This document shows, in pieces, positions 22,556 through 34,163 of a DNA stretch of 64,000 nt; position 1 is the first letter of the stretch, and each line of letters opens with the position of its first letter. The position numbers and the translations under genes were made by a program. The stretch is from Lichina pygmaea (lineage: Eukaryota; Ascomycota; Lichinomycetes; Lichinales; Lichinaceae): contig OY730174.1 in the NCBI GenBank assembly GCA_963422465.1, positions 2,816,914-2,880,913 of the forward strand, written 5' to 3'. Below the pieces are notes generated by a model, which was not told the origin of the DNA, made no database searches, and saw nothing but the letters and a program-made list of their open reading frames with translations.

Positions 22556-24782
22556 GGTACGGTGGAGACCCGTCACGTTCCGGGCCGCAGTCGACGAGGA
22601 GGTCGTCGCCCTCGAAGGTGTATTTCCTCAGGTTATCGTCGTTTGCATGAGCCCGTGCCTGACGACCGCCACGACCACCGCCGCGGCCGCCTTCGCCTCG
22701 AGACCGCTGCACGGACGATACGAGCCGGTCAAAGACGTCGAGTCGCCGGTCCGCGAGCGACCTCGCGACTGGCTGGAAGTATAGCTTAGGTTTGGCGGCC
22801 GTGGACCGGAAAAGAGCGTCGAGTGCCATGAAGCCCGAGCCGGCCGACCGCGACGGTTCGTTGCGGCTCTGCTGCTCTTGCCGCTGTGGGCGAAGATCTT
22901 CGTGCTGGGACGACTCCGCCGGCCGTATGCGGTCGGTTCGAGGTCCCAGCGGAGCCCCGCGCACGCCTGCGCCTGAACTGGAAGGCGGTGCGTTTGCGCC
23001 GACTTCGCGGAGGACGGCGACGACGCCGCTGCCCACACCGCCCTCCTCGTAGACGTCGTCGCGGTCGTCGTCGTCGTCGTCGTCCACAGGCTCGTACACG
23101 ACCTCCCACCTTTTAGGCCCGGGAAGCCGGCCTGGGGCCCCATTGCCGACGCCAGTCTCGATGTCGACCCACTCGCGGATCTTGTGCTCCGGAACAAAGT
23201 CTGCCCAGAGCGGTTTTCGTGAACGCTCCTCCGGCCAGACGGCTTGATGGAGCGCCGATCGTACGCGTGATGCGGCCGAGACACTGGCAAACGCGACCAG
23301 ACAGTGGGTCCGGATCTGATCAAGAAAGAAGTTCGTAACGATGGCCGAGTCCGGCGACGACCGCGGTGGGGCAGCCAGCGCGATCAGATGATTCCTTAGC
23401 GCTCCCGGATGAAGTGGCCGCATCAATTCCCGGATGTACAGGGCCGAAGTAGCCGGGTGAAGCGCAGGTTCCACATCACGCCCTCCGTCGTCAGCTGGCG
23501 GCGACGAAGGCCGGTCGTTGCCCCGTCGAGCCGGAAACAGATCCTTGAATCGACCGTCTTTGGTCGCCGGGGTCGGCTGCTTTGACGGTGATGGAGAGCG
23601 TCGAGTTACGACATCAGCTGGCATGGTAGAACGCTCAGTGTGAGACTCGTTCTCCGCGGTGATGTCGTCCCTTGGTAAAGCCTGCTGGTCTGAAGGTGGT
23701 CCGTCCGAAGTCGGCTCGTCTGCAAGTGGAGCCGCTGCGGACGGCGATTCTGGCAGTGGTGCTTGATTGCCAATGTCGTCCGCCTTATCAAGGACTGCTG
23801 TTCCGTCTCGCTCCATAGTGTCCTCCGTCTGATGTGACGGGGGTTGCGGTGCAGCGTCCACATCGACGTGGTCGTTTTGGCGCTGGTGGTCTTGCATATC
23901 GACATCAGCCTGGTCTGCTACGTCCTTGGACTTGACGTCCTCGACATGCTTCGGCTGCGCTTCTTCCGCCTTATCGAGAACTGCTGTTCCGTCTCGCTCC
24001 ATGGTGTCCTCCGTCTGATGTGACGGAGGTTGCGGTGCAGCGTCCATGTGCGCGTGGTCGTTCCGGGCCTGGTGGTCTTGCATATCGACATCAGCCTGGT
24101 CTGCTACGTCCTTGGCCTTCACGTCCTCAACGTCCTTCGGCTGCGCTTCTTCCTCGCCACCATGTCTTGCCCTCTTCTGTGCGACATCTTCGGCCGATGG
24201 TGTTGGGCTGCCGCTGCGACGCTTGCGCTTTCTGGCGTCGGCCGTAGCTTCTGCGGCACTCAACGGGGAGGTTATCAGGCCGGCGATGGAGGGTGGATCA
24301 GAGGCAGCAGCTTTCGCGAGCTCAGGCGCAACCTTCTGTTCTGCGTCGACAGCCGGCACAGCCGGCGCAGCGACGCCTTGTTGAAGCACATCAGTCTCAA
24401 TCGACTCAACAGGCTCCACAGGTCCCGACGCCGGCTCTACCGGCTGAGAATCGGCAGTCGCGCTGGCCGTCACAGGCCGAGGCTTCTCCGTCGGTTCGGG
24501 CGCAGAGACTGCATCGGGGGCACCATCAGAGGATTCCGGAACTGCCGCTTTAGCCTGGACCTCGAATGCGCGAACACCGCCAACTCCAGATGGTGGTGGT
24601 ATGTGCGGAGTCTCATCGACCGTGGGCTCTCCAGCTAGAGGCTTGGGAGATACTTCAGTGGCTTCCGCATCGGCGTCTCGCAAGCGTGCGATCAAGGTAT
24701 CCTTCAGGCCACTCTGAGGAAGGCCCCGTTTCTTGAGCTCGGCCTTGAGGTCAACGACCCTCAGCTTGCTGTAGTCTTTCAT
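22311..24782 (-). CDS. Acinus-like protein (SAP, RRM-like and RSB motif), ASAP/EJC component
   Basis: Single exon, 823 aa. Residues 1-40 form a SAP domain (KLRVVDLKAELKKRGLPQSG), a DNA/RNA-binding helix-turn-helix found at the N-terminus of Acinus. The middle (~60-430) is a disordered Ala/Pro/Asp/Glu region with a tandem duplication listed separately and a KRKRRSGSP basic stretch that may be a nuclear signal. Residues ~444-562 match the Acinus RRM-like domain (ALYIRELMRPLHPGALRNHL, then HCLVAFASVSAASRVRSAL and ALHQAVWP). Residues ~652-686 fit the RSB motif that binds RNPS1 and SAP18 (LDALFRSTAAKPKLYFQPVA). The C-terminus is Gly/Arg-rich with RGG-type repeats. Together these mark the fungal Acinus homologue, an ASAP-complex scaffold linked to the exon junction complex and splicing. 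Confidence 0.85.
23782..24153 (-). repeat. 186-bp in-frame tandem duplication inside the Acinus-like gene
   Basis: Two adjacent 186-bp copies (23782-23967 and 23968-24153) encode two 62-residue units starting EEAQPK-VEDVK and ending TMERDGTAVLDKA. They differ at a few codons only, so the duplication is recent. The number of bases is a multiple of three, so the frame is kept. Confidence 0.9.
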
Positions 24783-25669
24783 TTTGATAGCAACAGTCTT
24801 GAGATGAGGTTGTATTGATGCGAATTTTTGTCATGGAAGTTGTTGAGGAAAAAGTGAGGGTCGTGTCGCAAAGATCGACCGCGACGGATTTGGGTTGCAA
24901 TATACGGAAGTACGTACGTAAGTACTCCGTACCGGTACTACAGGACGCATGGAGGAAGCTCGTGCGGCTCTTCGCAGTTGACAAGATGGTCACGTGGACA
25001 ATATGAGACAACCTGGCTTGTTGCATAAGCTTGTAAAAGAGCAAGTATGTACGTACGTACCTCCGTACATACGTACGGAGTACGGAAGTACCTGTTACTT
25101 GACCTGGAAAAGAGGAAGGAGCTGGAGGTGACAGATAGGTTTACTGTAGCCAGCAAATTCTTTTATCCAGAGGTCAGACTAAAATCAATTGACTGGGTTC
25201 CATAGTATGATCATGCAAGTATCAGGACATGTGGTTGGATTGAGTCTGCCTGCTCAGTCCTGCTTCCAAGTGACACCTGCTGATACCCCAACCAGCGTCC
25301 GTCTTGTCAGAGTCGCCAGTGTAGTTTCTGCTTGTGGTAAGCTGCTCCTGCTGGTAGCTGTCACTAACTGATGGAGGTGCCGAGTTGTTCCCGAGCGCCG
25401 CAAGCAAGGTGATTCCATCATCGATCCTTGTTCCATCTTTGTTCCCCGTGCTTGACCAACCCAACCACATGCAGCTCTCATCACAGTGATAGCAGCCAGC
25501 ATCCCTACCCAGCGACTACCAAAAAGCCTTGGTACCTGAAAAGACTGGTATTATCATACAGCGAGGAGCGTGAGGAAATACCCACAAAATATCGCTGTGT
25601 ACATCATCAAGAGGCTACTTTGTGTTAGTATTGAAAGCTAACTCTTATGTTGAATAGTATGACATACAC
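24783..25669. other. Spacer between the last host gene and the retroelement block
   Basis: Acinus promoter region. It holds two strong GTAC palindrome clusters (about 24908-24941 and 25045-25093), the densest in the window. From about 25100 the sequence shows no gene, and it ends at the sharp 5' boundary of LINE-A. Confidence 0.5.
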
Positions 25670-25758
25670 GGCCTGCAACGACTCGAACCTCCACGTGGTG
25701 CAGGCTGGGAACCTCGGGGCAGTCGATGGCGGGCGGCTTCCCAGGCTGCTCGTAGTCG
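25670..25758 (+). ncRNA. HDV-like self-cleaving ribozyme at the LINE-A 5' end
   Basis: The nested double pseudoknot of the HDV family can be drawn by hand. P1 pairs 25670-25676 (GGCCTGC) with 25700-25706 (GCAGGCT), 7 bp, the first being a G-U wobble at the cleavage site as in HDV. P2 pairs 25679-25686 with 25750-25758, 8 bp with one bulged U. P3 pairs 25687-25689 (ACC) with 25697-25699 (GGT) around a 7-nt loop TCCACGT, close to the HDV L3. After P1 comes TGGGAAC, similar to the HDV TGGGCAAC, able to form P1.1. P4 pairs about 25716-25725 with 25734-25742. J4/2 is AGGCTGC, placing the candidate catalytic C at 25746. The J4/2 adenosines common in the family are absent, which is the weakest point. 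HDV-like ribozymes that free the 5' end of the transcript are known from R2 and other LINEs. Confidence 0.65.
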
Positions 25759-26787
25759 CTGCACCGAGAGCTAATCAAGTCACCGGTCGAGCTGCTGGTG
25801 TTGCGGAGCGACGGGCCACCGGAGGTGTCGCGCAGGCACCCTGGACGCCCCCGTGAAACAGCTACAGCAGAACAGAGGACTGCGACCAAGCTTGGGAAAT
25901 GAAAACCACCCGACAGACAACTACCGTGTACGCTACGGCCCGAAGCCAGCCCCACAGCTGGTGGATGTGAAGTCTAGGCGTGTGATAGGGCACCTCTGGA
26001 GTAGTCGAGAGGAGTTCTCGTCAAGTCACCCTCCTAGCAGAGTCTCCAGCTAACGCGTGAGGATCTGCTAGGGGGGGGAGTGGCCTTGGCACCGCGGCGT
26101 TGTTAATCGAACGGGGACCACCTGTTAAAGAAGGAGAGTGGTCGTACGAGGAGACGTCGCCGCTCCAGTGCCTAAGGGCCGTGTGATAGCCAAAGTGCTG
26201 GCTTGATGGTTTTGCCTAAGGCCTTGCCACGAAGTCTCTTCGTACGATCCACAATCTGGGGCCGGGGGACTGGGTTATCCAGTGGGCCAACAGGTGCAAC
26301 CGAGGCCCCACAGGCGACAGCGGACCAAGGAAAACTCCTCCCTACTTGGTTAGTGGGCTGGAAAGGCGGCCCTGCAGGTGCTGGCACGGCCTGCAGGGTC
26401 CGTAAGGCCTGCGAGGCATGGTCGGCCTTCGTACGAGAGATCTGCGAAGGTAACGCGAAACAGTTAACAACTGCGAGGCGTGGCATATAATGGCAGTGAC
26501 GGAGGTAGGGCCTGGGCCTACTACGAGACTGTCTATATGGCCCGAGAGGACGGATGCGCATGCCGGTTCGTACGGAGTGCAGGCTTAGGCTGCAAACGAC
26601 GAGCTCAGGGAGCAAACTACAGTTGGAGCGTGGGCTCTGGGCTGGTGACCCAGCGCTCCGAAGCAGGATCCCAGGGGTGAGCACGTACGGCGGAGTGCAA
26701 GAGACCTCGGGACTGTGGGAAAGCGTGGTAGAGACCCTGTGGGGGGGTGCCAACTCTACACTATGTTCTGGCATAGTACGACTGTGG

Positions 26788-28296
26788 CCCAGGAGGTAAC
26801 ATGTGAAGAAGTGGAGCAAATTCTGGCCAAGAAGAAACCTTTCACAGCAGGAGGGAGAGATAAGCTGCCAAATGGATTTCTGAGAGCTCTGGGGCCTAGG
26901 TTCTGCCAAGCTCTAGCTATTCTGACTTCAACATGCTGGAAACTAGAGTACTTCCCTGAAAGATTTAAGAGTGCAAAAACAGTCTGCTTGAGGAAACCTG
27001 GCAAGGGAACCTACAATCAAGCTAAAGCCTGGCGCCCTATAGCTCTGCTAAACACAACAGGCAAGCTGATGGAAGCTATTGCTGCAGCCAGACTAAGCAA
27101 GATAGCAGAAGAGGCTGGACTATTACCAGATATCCAGATGGGCTTTAGGAAAGGAAGATCCACAGAAGCAGCACTTTTCCTTCTAACCTCCCAAGTGGAA
27201 AAAGTCTGGAAGGAAGGCATGGTTGCATCCCTACTCTCACTGGATATCTTAGGAGCCTATGACAGAGTTCTCCCCAAGATACTACAGCAAATTCTGAAAA
27301 GAAAAAGAATACCTGCCTGGCTAGCTTCCTGGATCTACTCCTTCTGTGATAAGCGCTCTACCACTCTTGTCTTTGATGATTCTGAGTCTTGTTCTATTCC
27401 TATTCATTGTGGAGTTCCTCAAGATTCTCCATTATCCCCCATTCTTTTTCTATTCTACATTTCTGAATTGCATGAGACTGTGCATACTCCCTCTTCTGGT
27501 GTATCTGCCCTGGGGTTTGCAGATGATACAAATCTGCTTGCTTTTGGTCACTCCTTGAAAAGTAACCTTCTGAAGTTAAAGAACACACACCACAAATGTC
27601 TATCCTGGGCTGCAAGACATGGAATAGTCTTCTCACCTGAGAAATATGAAATACTTTATTTTTCCAGAAGAAGATCAGACAATCTTCAGCTCAAGCTCAG
27701 ACTGGGGAATGTGATTCTCAAACCAAAAAAAGAAGTGCGAGTACTTGGAGTGTTCCTAGATACAAAGCTCCACTAGCACAAACACCAGAGGATTATTCTT
27801 CAAAAAGCACAGAAAGCACTCTCTTCTCTTTCTAGAACTTCCTATTCTACTTGGGGCTTTCCAGTTCCCACATCACGTCTGGTGTACACTACTATACTGA
27901 GATCACTACTGAGCTATGTAGTGGGGATCTGGTTTAACCCTTTAAGAAAATCCTCCAATATCTCTTCTCTTGTTTCATTTCAAAACAGATGCCTAAGACT
28001 TATTGGGGGTGCTTTCAAAGCCACTCCTTCTTTTCTATTAGAGAGTGAGCTTTTTCTTCTACCTCTAGACCTCAACTTTAAATTTCACACTGCCTGTTTT
28101 CTTTCTTCTATTCAAAACTCCTCTCTCAAATACTTTCTTGACAGTATCTTTTCCACTATTTCCAGCTATGCCTCTCTCTTGAAGAAACCTTTAAAGGAAT
28201 CCTCAACTATCTCTTCTAGGTGGAAATTCACTTGGTTAAGTCAAATAACTACTAACCAGGCTAGTTCAAAGAAAGAACTACAAAAGCTCTTTACTA
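26788..28296 (+). pseudogene. LINE-A reverse transcriptase fragment
   Basis: This covers the part of ORF2 from just before the RT domain to the start of the C-terminal region. Visible motifs are RPIALLNTTGKLMEA, MGFRKGRSTEAA, the PQDSPLSPILF segment and the active-site block LGFADDTNLLA. The frame is open from an upstream ATG at 26715 inside the 5' module, so module and RT are in frame, up to a TAG at 27774-27776. Beyond it, homology continues (HKHQRIILQK, LRSLLSYVVG) to the LINE-B insertion. Endonuclease and ORF1 are absent from this copy. Confidence 0.8.
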
Positions 28297-28597
28297 TTTT
28301 TATTTTATTTTTATTTTTATTTGATTCTTACACTGGTAGTAGCTTTACAGCCATGCAGATCTTCTAGCTAATAGTGAACTCCTTCAGAAAACCTTTGAAG
28401 GGATAAAAACTGAAGGCAGGGTGTGACTAGGGAATGTAACAAGGAATCTTGAAGTTTCTGGTAAGAGAAGAGAATCTAGGTATTGGGTTGGGAATAGTGG
28501 AGTTTGAAAGCTAAATTAAACTGGTTTAGTCTTTTCAAAAACATAAACCAGTACAAGAACTTCTGTAGTAGCTCTGGGTTTGAAATAAAGTAGTGAA
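28297..28597 (-). other. LINE-B 3' UTR and A-rich tail
   Basis: The piece of LINE-B beyond the E1 insertion is joined to 35117 through the shared 5-bp GTGAA duplication. It has no coding potential after the first few codons and ends in an A-rich TAAAA repeat on the minus strand. Confidence 0.8.
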
Positions 28598-29178
28598 TGT
28601 TACGACCCAGGAGGAACACAGTTTTTATATACTCACAGAAAGCAGCAGACAGGATACTGGACGGAAGTACCAGGCAGCGTGACACGGGAACCAGTCACGT
28701 GACCGGCGAGACAAACCAGAGGGTGCTCGCCGCAGCATGCATATGCACAAACAAGTGAGCAAAGTGAGCAGAGCTCACCCAGCTTGCTGCAGCGTACATG
28801 AACAAGTGAGCAAAGTGAGCAGAGCTCACCCAGCTTACTGCAGCGTGCATGAACTGTAAGCAAAGTGAGCAGAGCTCACTGATCTCACCGAGTGAGCAAA
28901 GTGAGCAGAGCTCACTGTGCTCACAAACTGAGCACTATATAGTCTGGCGATAGTTCCCTTATGGAATGATCGTCTTCAACTCATGTTGTGATCCAGACAA
29001 CTAGATCTACTTCAATACAATCCTTTTGTACAAAGCTGTTGATCAGGTGTCACCACCACCATGTTCCACCAAACCCCTTCACACTCCTTGACACTCCTCT
29101 CCTGCGAGAACCAACCCACCTTCCACCTCTCACCCTAATCCTATACTCGGATAGGACAGTACAGTACAGACTGCAACA
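28598..29178 (+). repeat. E1 5' LTR
   Basis: 581 bp, TG...CA. Contains four copies of the dyad GTGAGC-AGA-GCTCAC in an internal tandem array (about 28753-28915), followed by a CACTATATAG box at about 28932 that may be the TATA element. Confidence 0.9.
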
Positions 29179-32100
29179 CTTTGAAGACCCTCAAGGATGA
29201 GTACCTCAGGAGCAACCAAGCCCAACTTCCCAGATGGAAAGATTAGTGTTGCCAAGCCAGACCTGTTCTACAGCAAAAGAAACAAGGTTGATGACTGGCT
29301 CATGCAACTCCAAGTCTACTTTTAATTCCAACCAGAGACAAAGCTGCCTAAGGAAAAGTGGCCCCTCTTTGCAACCACTTACATGAGAGGTAATGCTTAT
29401 CAATAGATCAAGCCCTACGTCAACAAACATCTCTCAGGAAACAGAGACCACGACAGCACAACAGAATAGATGACAAAATGGACACAATTCAAGGACAAGA
29501 TCAAAAGGATCCTTGGACTATCTAACAAAGACAAAATAGCTATACAAATGATCTAGCACATCAAACAACAACACTCAGCCGCAGAGTACACCACGCAGTT
29601 CAAACAATACTCAGTACTGACTGACTGGGACAACAACACCCTGATGGTCATGTACTGACGTGGACTCAAGGAAAACATGAAGGATGAAATCACCTTTGAC
29701 AGACGAGCGGTTGACACACTAGACAAACTCATCGCACAAGCAATCAACATTGATGACAAACTATTCAAGCAAGTGATGGAGAAACACCACGACAGAGGAT
29801 ACAGCCACCCTGCATGGTATGTGAGCAACCACTACAAGTCGCCTAACAAGACACCACCACATGACCCATATGGCTATGCACCCATGGAACTGGATGCAGT
29901 CCACCACAAGGGAAGGTTCACAAAAGGAAGGAACAACAAAAAGAGGAAAGCACTGAAGTGCTATGCTTGTGGCAAGCTAGGCCACATGGTGAAAGACTGT
30001 TGTTCAAAGAACAAGGTGCACTGACAGCAACTTAATACGCTTGACGGAGACTGGAATGTCATCAAGCCAGAGGACCCACCAGGAGAGGCTCAGCTATCCC
30101 TTGAACAATAGGACAACTACAATCAGACATTGGAAGCAGCCCACCAACTGGCAACATCAGGAGGCAAGGACCTACCAGAACAGACAGGTCAGGACAAGGG
30201 ACAGGAGCCCTTAACCACCTCTGATAGGGACTGAGATAAACCCACATCTATCAAAGAAGAAATACCACAAGGAAGCTATACTTACAGCATAGACCCACGA
30301 AATCTACAGCACAGCAAACTACAGTGGAGGTTTTGCACAAAGCACTACTACACCTACCACGAACAACTACGAAGGTACAGAGAACATTCACCCTACCACG
30401 CCACCTGCCACAAGTATTGAGTCAATTGCGAGAAGGATATGTGTGAGATCTATCTTTGGGACAAACGCTAACACACCGCATTCCCCGGGCACACACATGA
30501 TTGGCATGAACACCTCATGTTCCTACAGCAAGGCAACAACCACAACTGCTACATCAACAATTGGCAGTACTGCCTCAAGCCTGGATGTGACAAGCATCAG
30601 CAAGACAAATTCATGAACAGATTCCTCAGAACTGATGGGAATGGCTGGACTCATTGCCCAGTCAGTGGAAAGACACTTCAATCAGGAAAAGACTGAACTC
30701 CCTTGTCAAGGGGTGACATCAGGAGCTCAACAACATGACCCCTAGCAACACAAAGCACCTGTGATTGCCTGTGTCACTACACGCCAACACGCCAGTACAG
30801 ACATACGCACTTGTTGACTCTGGAGCCAGTGGAAACTACATTTCAAGACAACTTTACAACACCCTCAGCACTGGAAGAAGACGCAAGCAGCAGCCCTATC
30901 AGCTCATGATGGCAAATAGACAGACAGAGCTAGTCTGCCACAAGATGCAGCCAATGGAAATAGTTACCAGACACCATGCTGAAAGGATCCACCTTGATAT
31001 TGTCAAGTTGGCCACTCAGGATATCTATTTGGGGATGCCTTGGCTAAAGAAGCACAACCCAGTTGTTAACTGGAGGACAGGAGTACTCACATTTAGGAAC
31101 TGCACTAATAACACAGCTCGGACCTGTTACCAGCCGCAGAAGGTGTGGACAGATAAGGGAAGGAGTCCTCAGTGGAACCTCACTGACAGAAAGGACAACT
31201 CTCAAGAGAAGAGGTCTGCCTTGACAGGCACACCCTGGAACCAGGTGGCCAAACAGTCAGAGATGAAGAGAGAGGAAGTTGTTAACTCTCTGAAGATCTC
31301 TGAAGAGTACTGACCTGAGTATGATAACCTCTTTCAGGAAGAGACAACAACAGCAGTGTTGCCTAAGCACTAACCTTGGGATCATGAGATCAAGTTGCAA
31401 CCAGGGACAGAGCCAGAATTTGGACTAATTTACCAGTTATCAGAGAAAGAGCTCCAAGTACTTCGCGAGTGCCTGGAGGAAAACCTGAAGAAGAGTTTCA
31501 TTCAAGAATCTCAATCGCCAGCAGGATACCTGATACTATTTGCACCAAAGAAAGACAGAAGTCTTTGACTTTGTGTGGATTACAGAAAACTCAACAACAT
31601 TACCATCAAGAACTGATATCCATTACCAAATGCGAACAAATTGTGAGACAGGATCAGCCAAGCTATAATCTTTACCAAGCTGGACTTGAAAGGAGCATAC
31701 AACCTGATACACATAAAAGAAGGAGAAGAATAGAAGACAGTCTTCAGAACCTGATACAGACACTACAAGTATCTGGTTATGCCATTCAGACTCACGAACA
31801 CACCAGCAACATATCAAGCATTGATCAACAATATCATCAGAGCACACCTGGACTAAACAGCTATTGTCTACCTAGACAACATTCTTGTCTACTTGAACAC
31901 ACAACAGGAACATACCAAACATGTGAAGGATATTCTACGATACCTACAACAGGTAGGGCTCAAGCTCAACCTAAAGAAATGCGAGTTCAACAAACCAGAA
32001 GTTGAATTCCTCAGATACATCATAGAGATTGAAGGGATCAAGATTGACTCTGAGAAAATCAAAGTGATTTAGCAATGGCTAACACTGACATCAGTTAAGG

Positions 32101-34163
32101 AAGTACAAGCCTTCCTAGAATTTGCCAACTTCAACTGACAGTTTATTAAGAACTACTCACAGATAGCAACACCACTGACAGAACTCACGAAGAAGGACGT
32201 GGAGTACTGGTGGATGGAGAGACAACAAAAAGTATTCCAACAGCTCAAGGACACTTACACCAAGAAACCAGTTCTCCTCAACTTCAAGACAGGCCAACCG
32301 ACACAAATCAAGACAGACACTTCAGATCAGGCAGTGGGAGCATGTCTATGCCAACAGGCAGACAGCAAGTGGCACCCAGTTGCCTACTAGTCACGAAAAA
32401 TGACACAAGCGGAACAAAACTATAATATCCATGACAAAGAGCTACTGGCAGTTGTTAACACACTTGAACACTGGAGAGTGTACGCAGAAAGCAGTTCTGA
32501 ACTCACTGTTCTCACAGACCACAAGAATCTGACAACATTCACGACAACCAAGAAGCTGAACAGACAGCAAGTCAGATGGGCTGAACTCCTAGGGCAACAC
32601 AAGTTCAAGATCTTGTACACCCCTGGACAAGACAATAGGAGAGCAGACACACTAAGCTGATGAAAAGACCACATGGAAGATGATGAACATTAAGGAATGA
32701 TCTTACAGCAGGACCAGCAAGGAAACCTGGTACCTCAACCACAGATCAACAAGCTCACAGCAGAAGACACTGAAGAACTAATAAGGAACTACCACGATAA
32801 TCTAGCACATGGTCACCCAGGAATCTCCAAGACCACAGACCTTATCCAACAGGCAGGGAACAATATCATTAACCTCTGACAACATGTCACAAACTACATC
32901 AGCAAGTGTCTACTATACCAGAAAAACAAACATGGAAGACATAAGCTATACAGAGAAGGATATCAGAACATGATACCAAGAGGCCTGTGGGAAGACGTGT
33001 CAATAGACTTCATCACAAAGCTACCCAAGTCCAAAGACCCAGTCACAGGAATCACCTACAACTTGATTATAGTGATAGTGGACAGATTCACAAAATATCT
33101 AATAGTGGTACTATTCAAGGAGACCCACACAGCAGAACAGTTGGGATACCTCTTACTGGACAGATTGGTCAGAGACCACAGAGTTCTGATCATGATCATT
33201 ACAGACAGAGACAAACTCTTCACATCCAACTACTGGAAGACAATCAGTGCAGCCATGGGAACAAAACCCAAAAAATGTCTACGGCCTATCACCCACAAAC
33301 TGACAGCCAGACAGAGTGAGCAAACCAAGTCCTGGAGACTTACTTACAGCATTACATCAACCAGACCTACAGCAATTGGGTACAGTTATTACTGGTGGCA
33401 CAGCTGGCAATCAACCAGCACAGATCAGACTCAACAAAGGAATCACTATTTTTTGCCAATTTTGGACAACATGCGAACATCAGGATGCTAAGCAGAGCTT
33501 CACCAAACATGGAGAAAGCACTCCAACATGACAAGCTCCTACAACAAACACACACGATGATAAGGCACTACCTTCAAGAGACCTCAGAAAGAATGCAACA
33601 TCAAATAGACAAGAAATCAAAAATGGCATCTCAGCTAAAGAAGGGGGATAAAGTCTACCTCCTCACAAGAAATTAGAAAACAAAGAAACCAAAGACAAAG
33701 AAACTTGACAACATCAAGGTCAGACTATTTTTGGTTGAAGAAAAAACAGGACTAGTCAACATCAAGATACAACTACCAAGGGATACCAGAGTCCATCCAA
33801 ACTTTTATATATCAATGATTGAACCAGCCGACCAGAGCACACCCTTGCAGGAAACATTCCAGTATCAACCTGAAGAAGAACAAGAGTTGGAAGTTGAACA
33901 GATCCTGGCTAGGAAAGGTCAGCAATACCTTGTCAAGTGGAAAGGATACCCAGACTCGGAAAATACCTGGAAACCACTCAAGAACCTCGTGAACTGCCAG
34001 CTTTTTCTGTGACAGTTTTGGCAGGAGCAGGACCAAACAGCTCAGCCTGCAGGAGGAACGTGTCAATGACTGATCAAGTCAAATCCTCACCATCCGACTC
34101 TATCTCTTTCACCAAGCACTCAAGCTTCTGCCTTGCACAGACCTCAGCACCCTCCAACACCTT

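Larger units (their letters stand above)
25670..28296 (+). mobile_element. LINE-A, chimeric non-LTR retrotransposon (left part)
   Basis: The element starts at 25670, the same base at which LINE-C starts in a different context, so this is a true 5' end. It has two modules. 25670-26787 is GC-rich, begins with an HDV-like ribozyme, and carries no homology to LINE-B. From 26788 it is collinear with LINE-B from within its ORF2, so ORF1, the endonuclease and the ORF2 start are lacking. The junction sits at a shared CCCAGGAGG. At 28296 it is interrupted by LINE-B; it resumes at 46612-46773, where Gypsy E4 interrupts it. The rest, if any, lies right of the window. It is the oldest layer of the nest. 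Alternatives to a real chimeric family are a template switch during reverse transcription or a later deletion. Confidence 0.8.

Noticed and set aside
25675-25695. Possible tRNA on the minus strand, suggested by GGTTCGAGTC at the LINE-A start
   Set aside because: The T-arm stem does not pair and no A box or cloverleaf can be drawn; the same bases are explained by the ribozyme fold.
26172-26909. 245-codon minus-strand frame in the LINE-A 5' module, also seen in LINE-C
   Set aside because: It crosses the module-RT junction and has no recognisable domain; most likely a by-product of GC-rich composition, though its presence in both copies was noted.
28741-28920. CRISPR-like array because of evenly spaced repeats
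   Set aside because: Units are contiguous with similar, not unique, spacers, and lie inside an LTR in a fungal genome.
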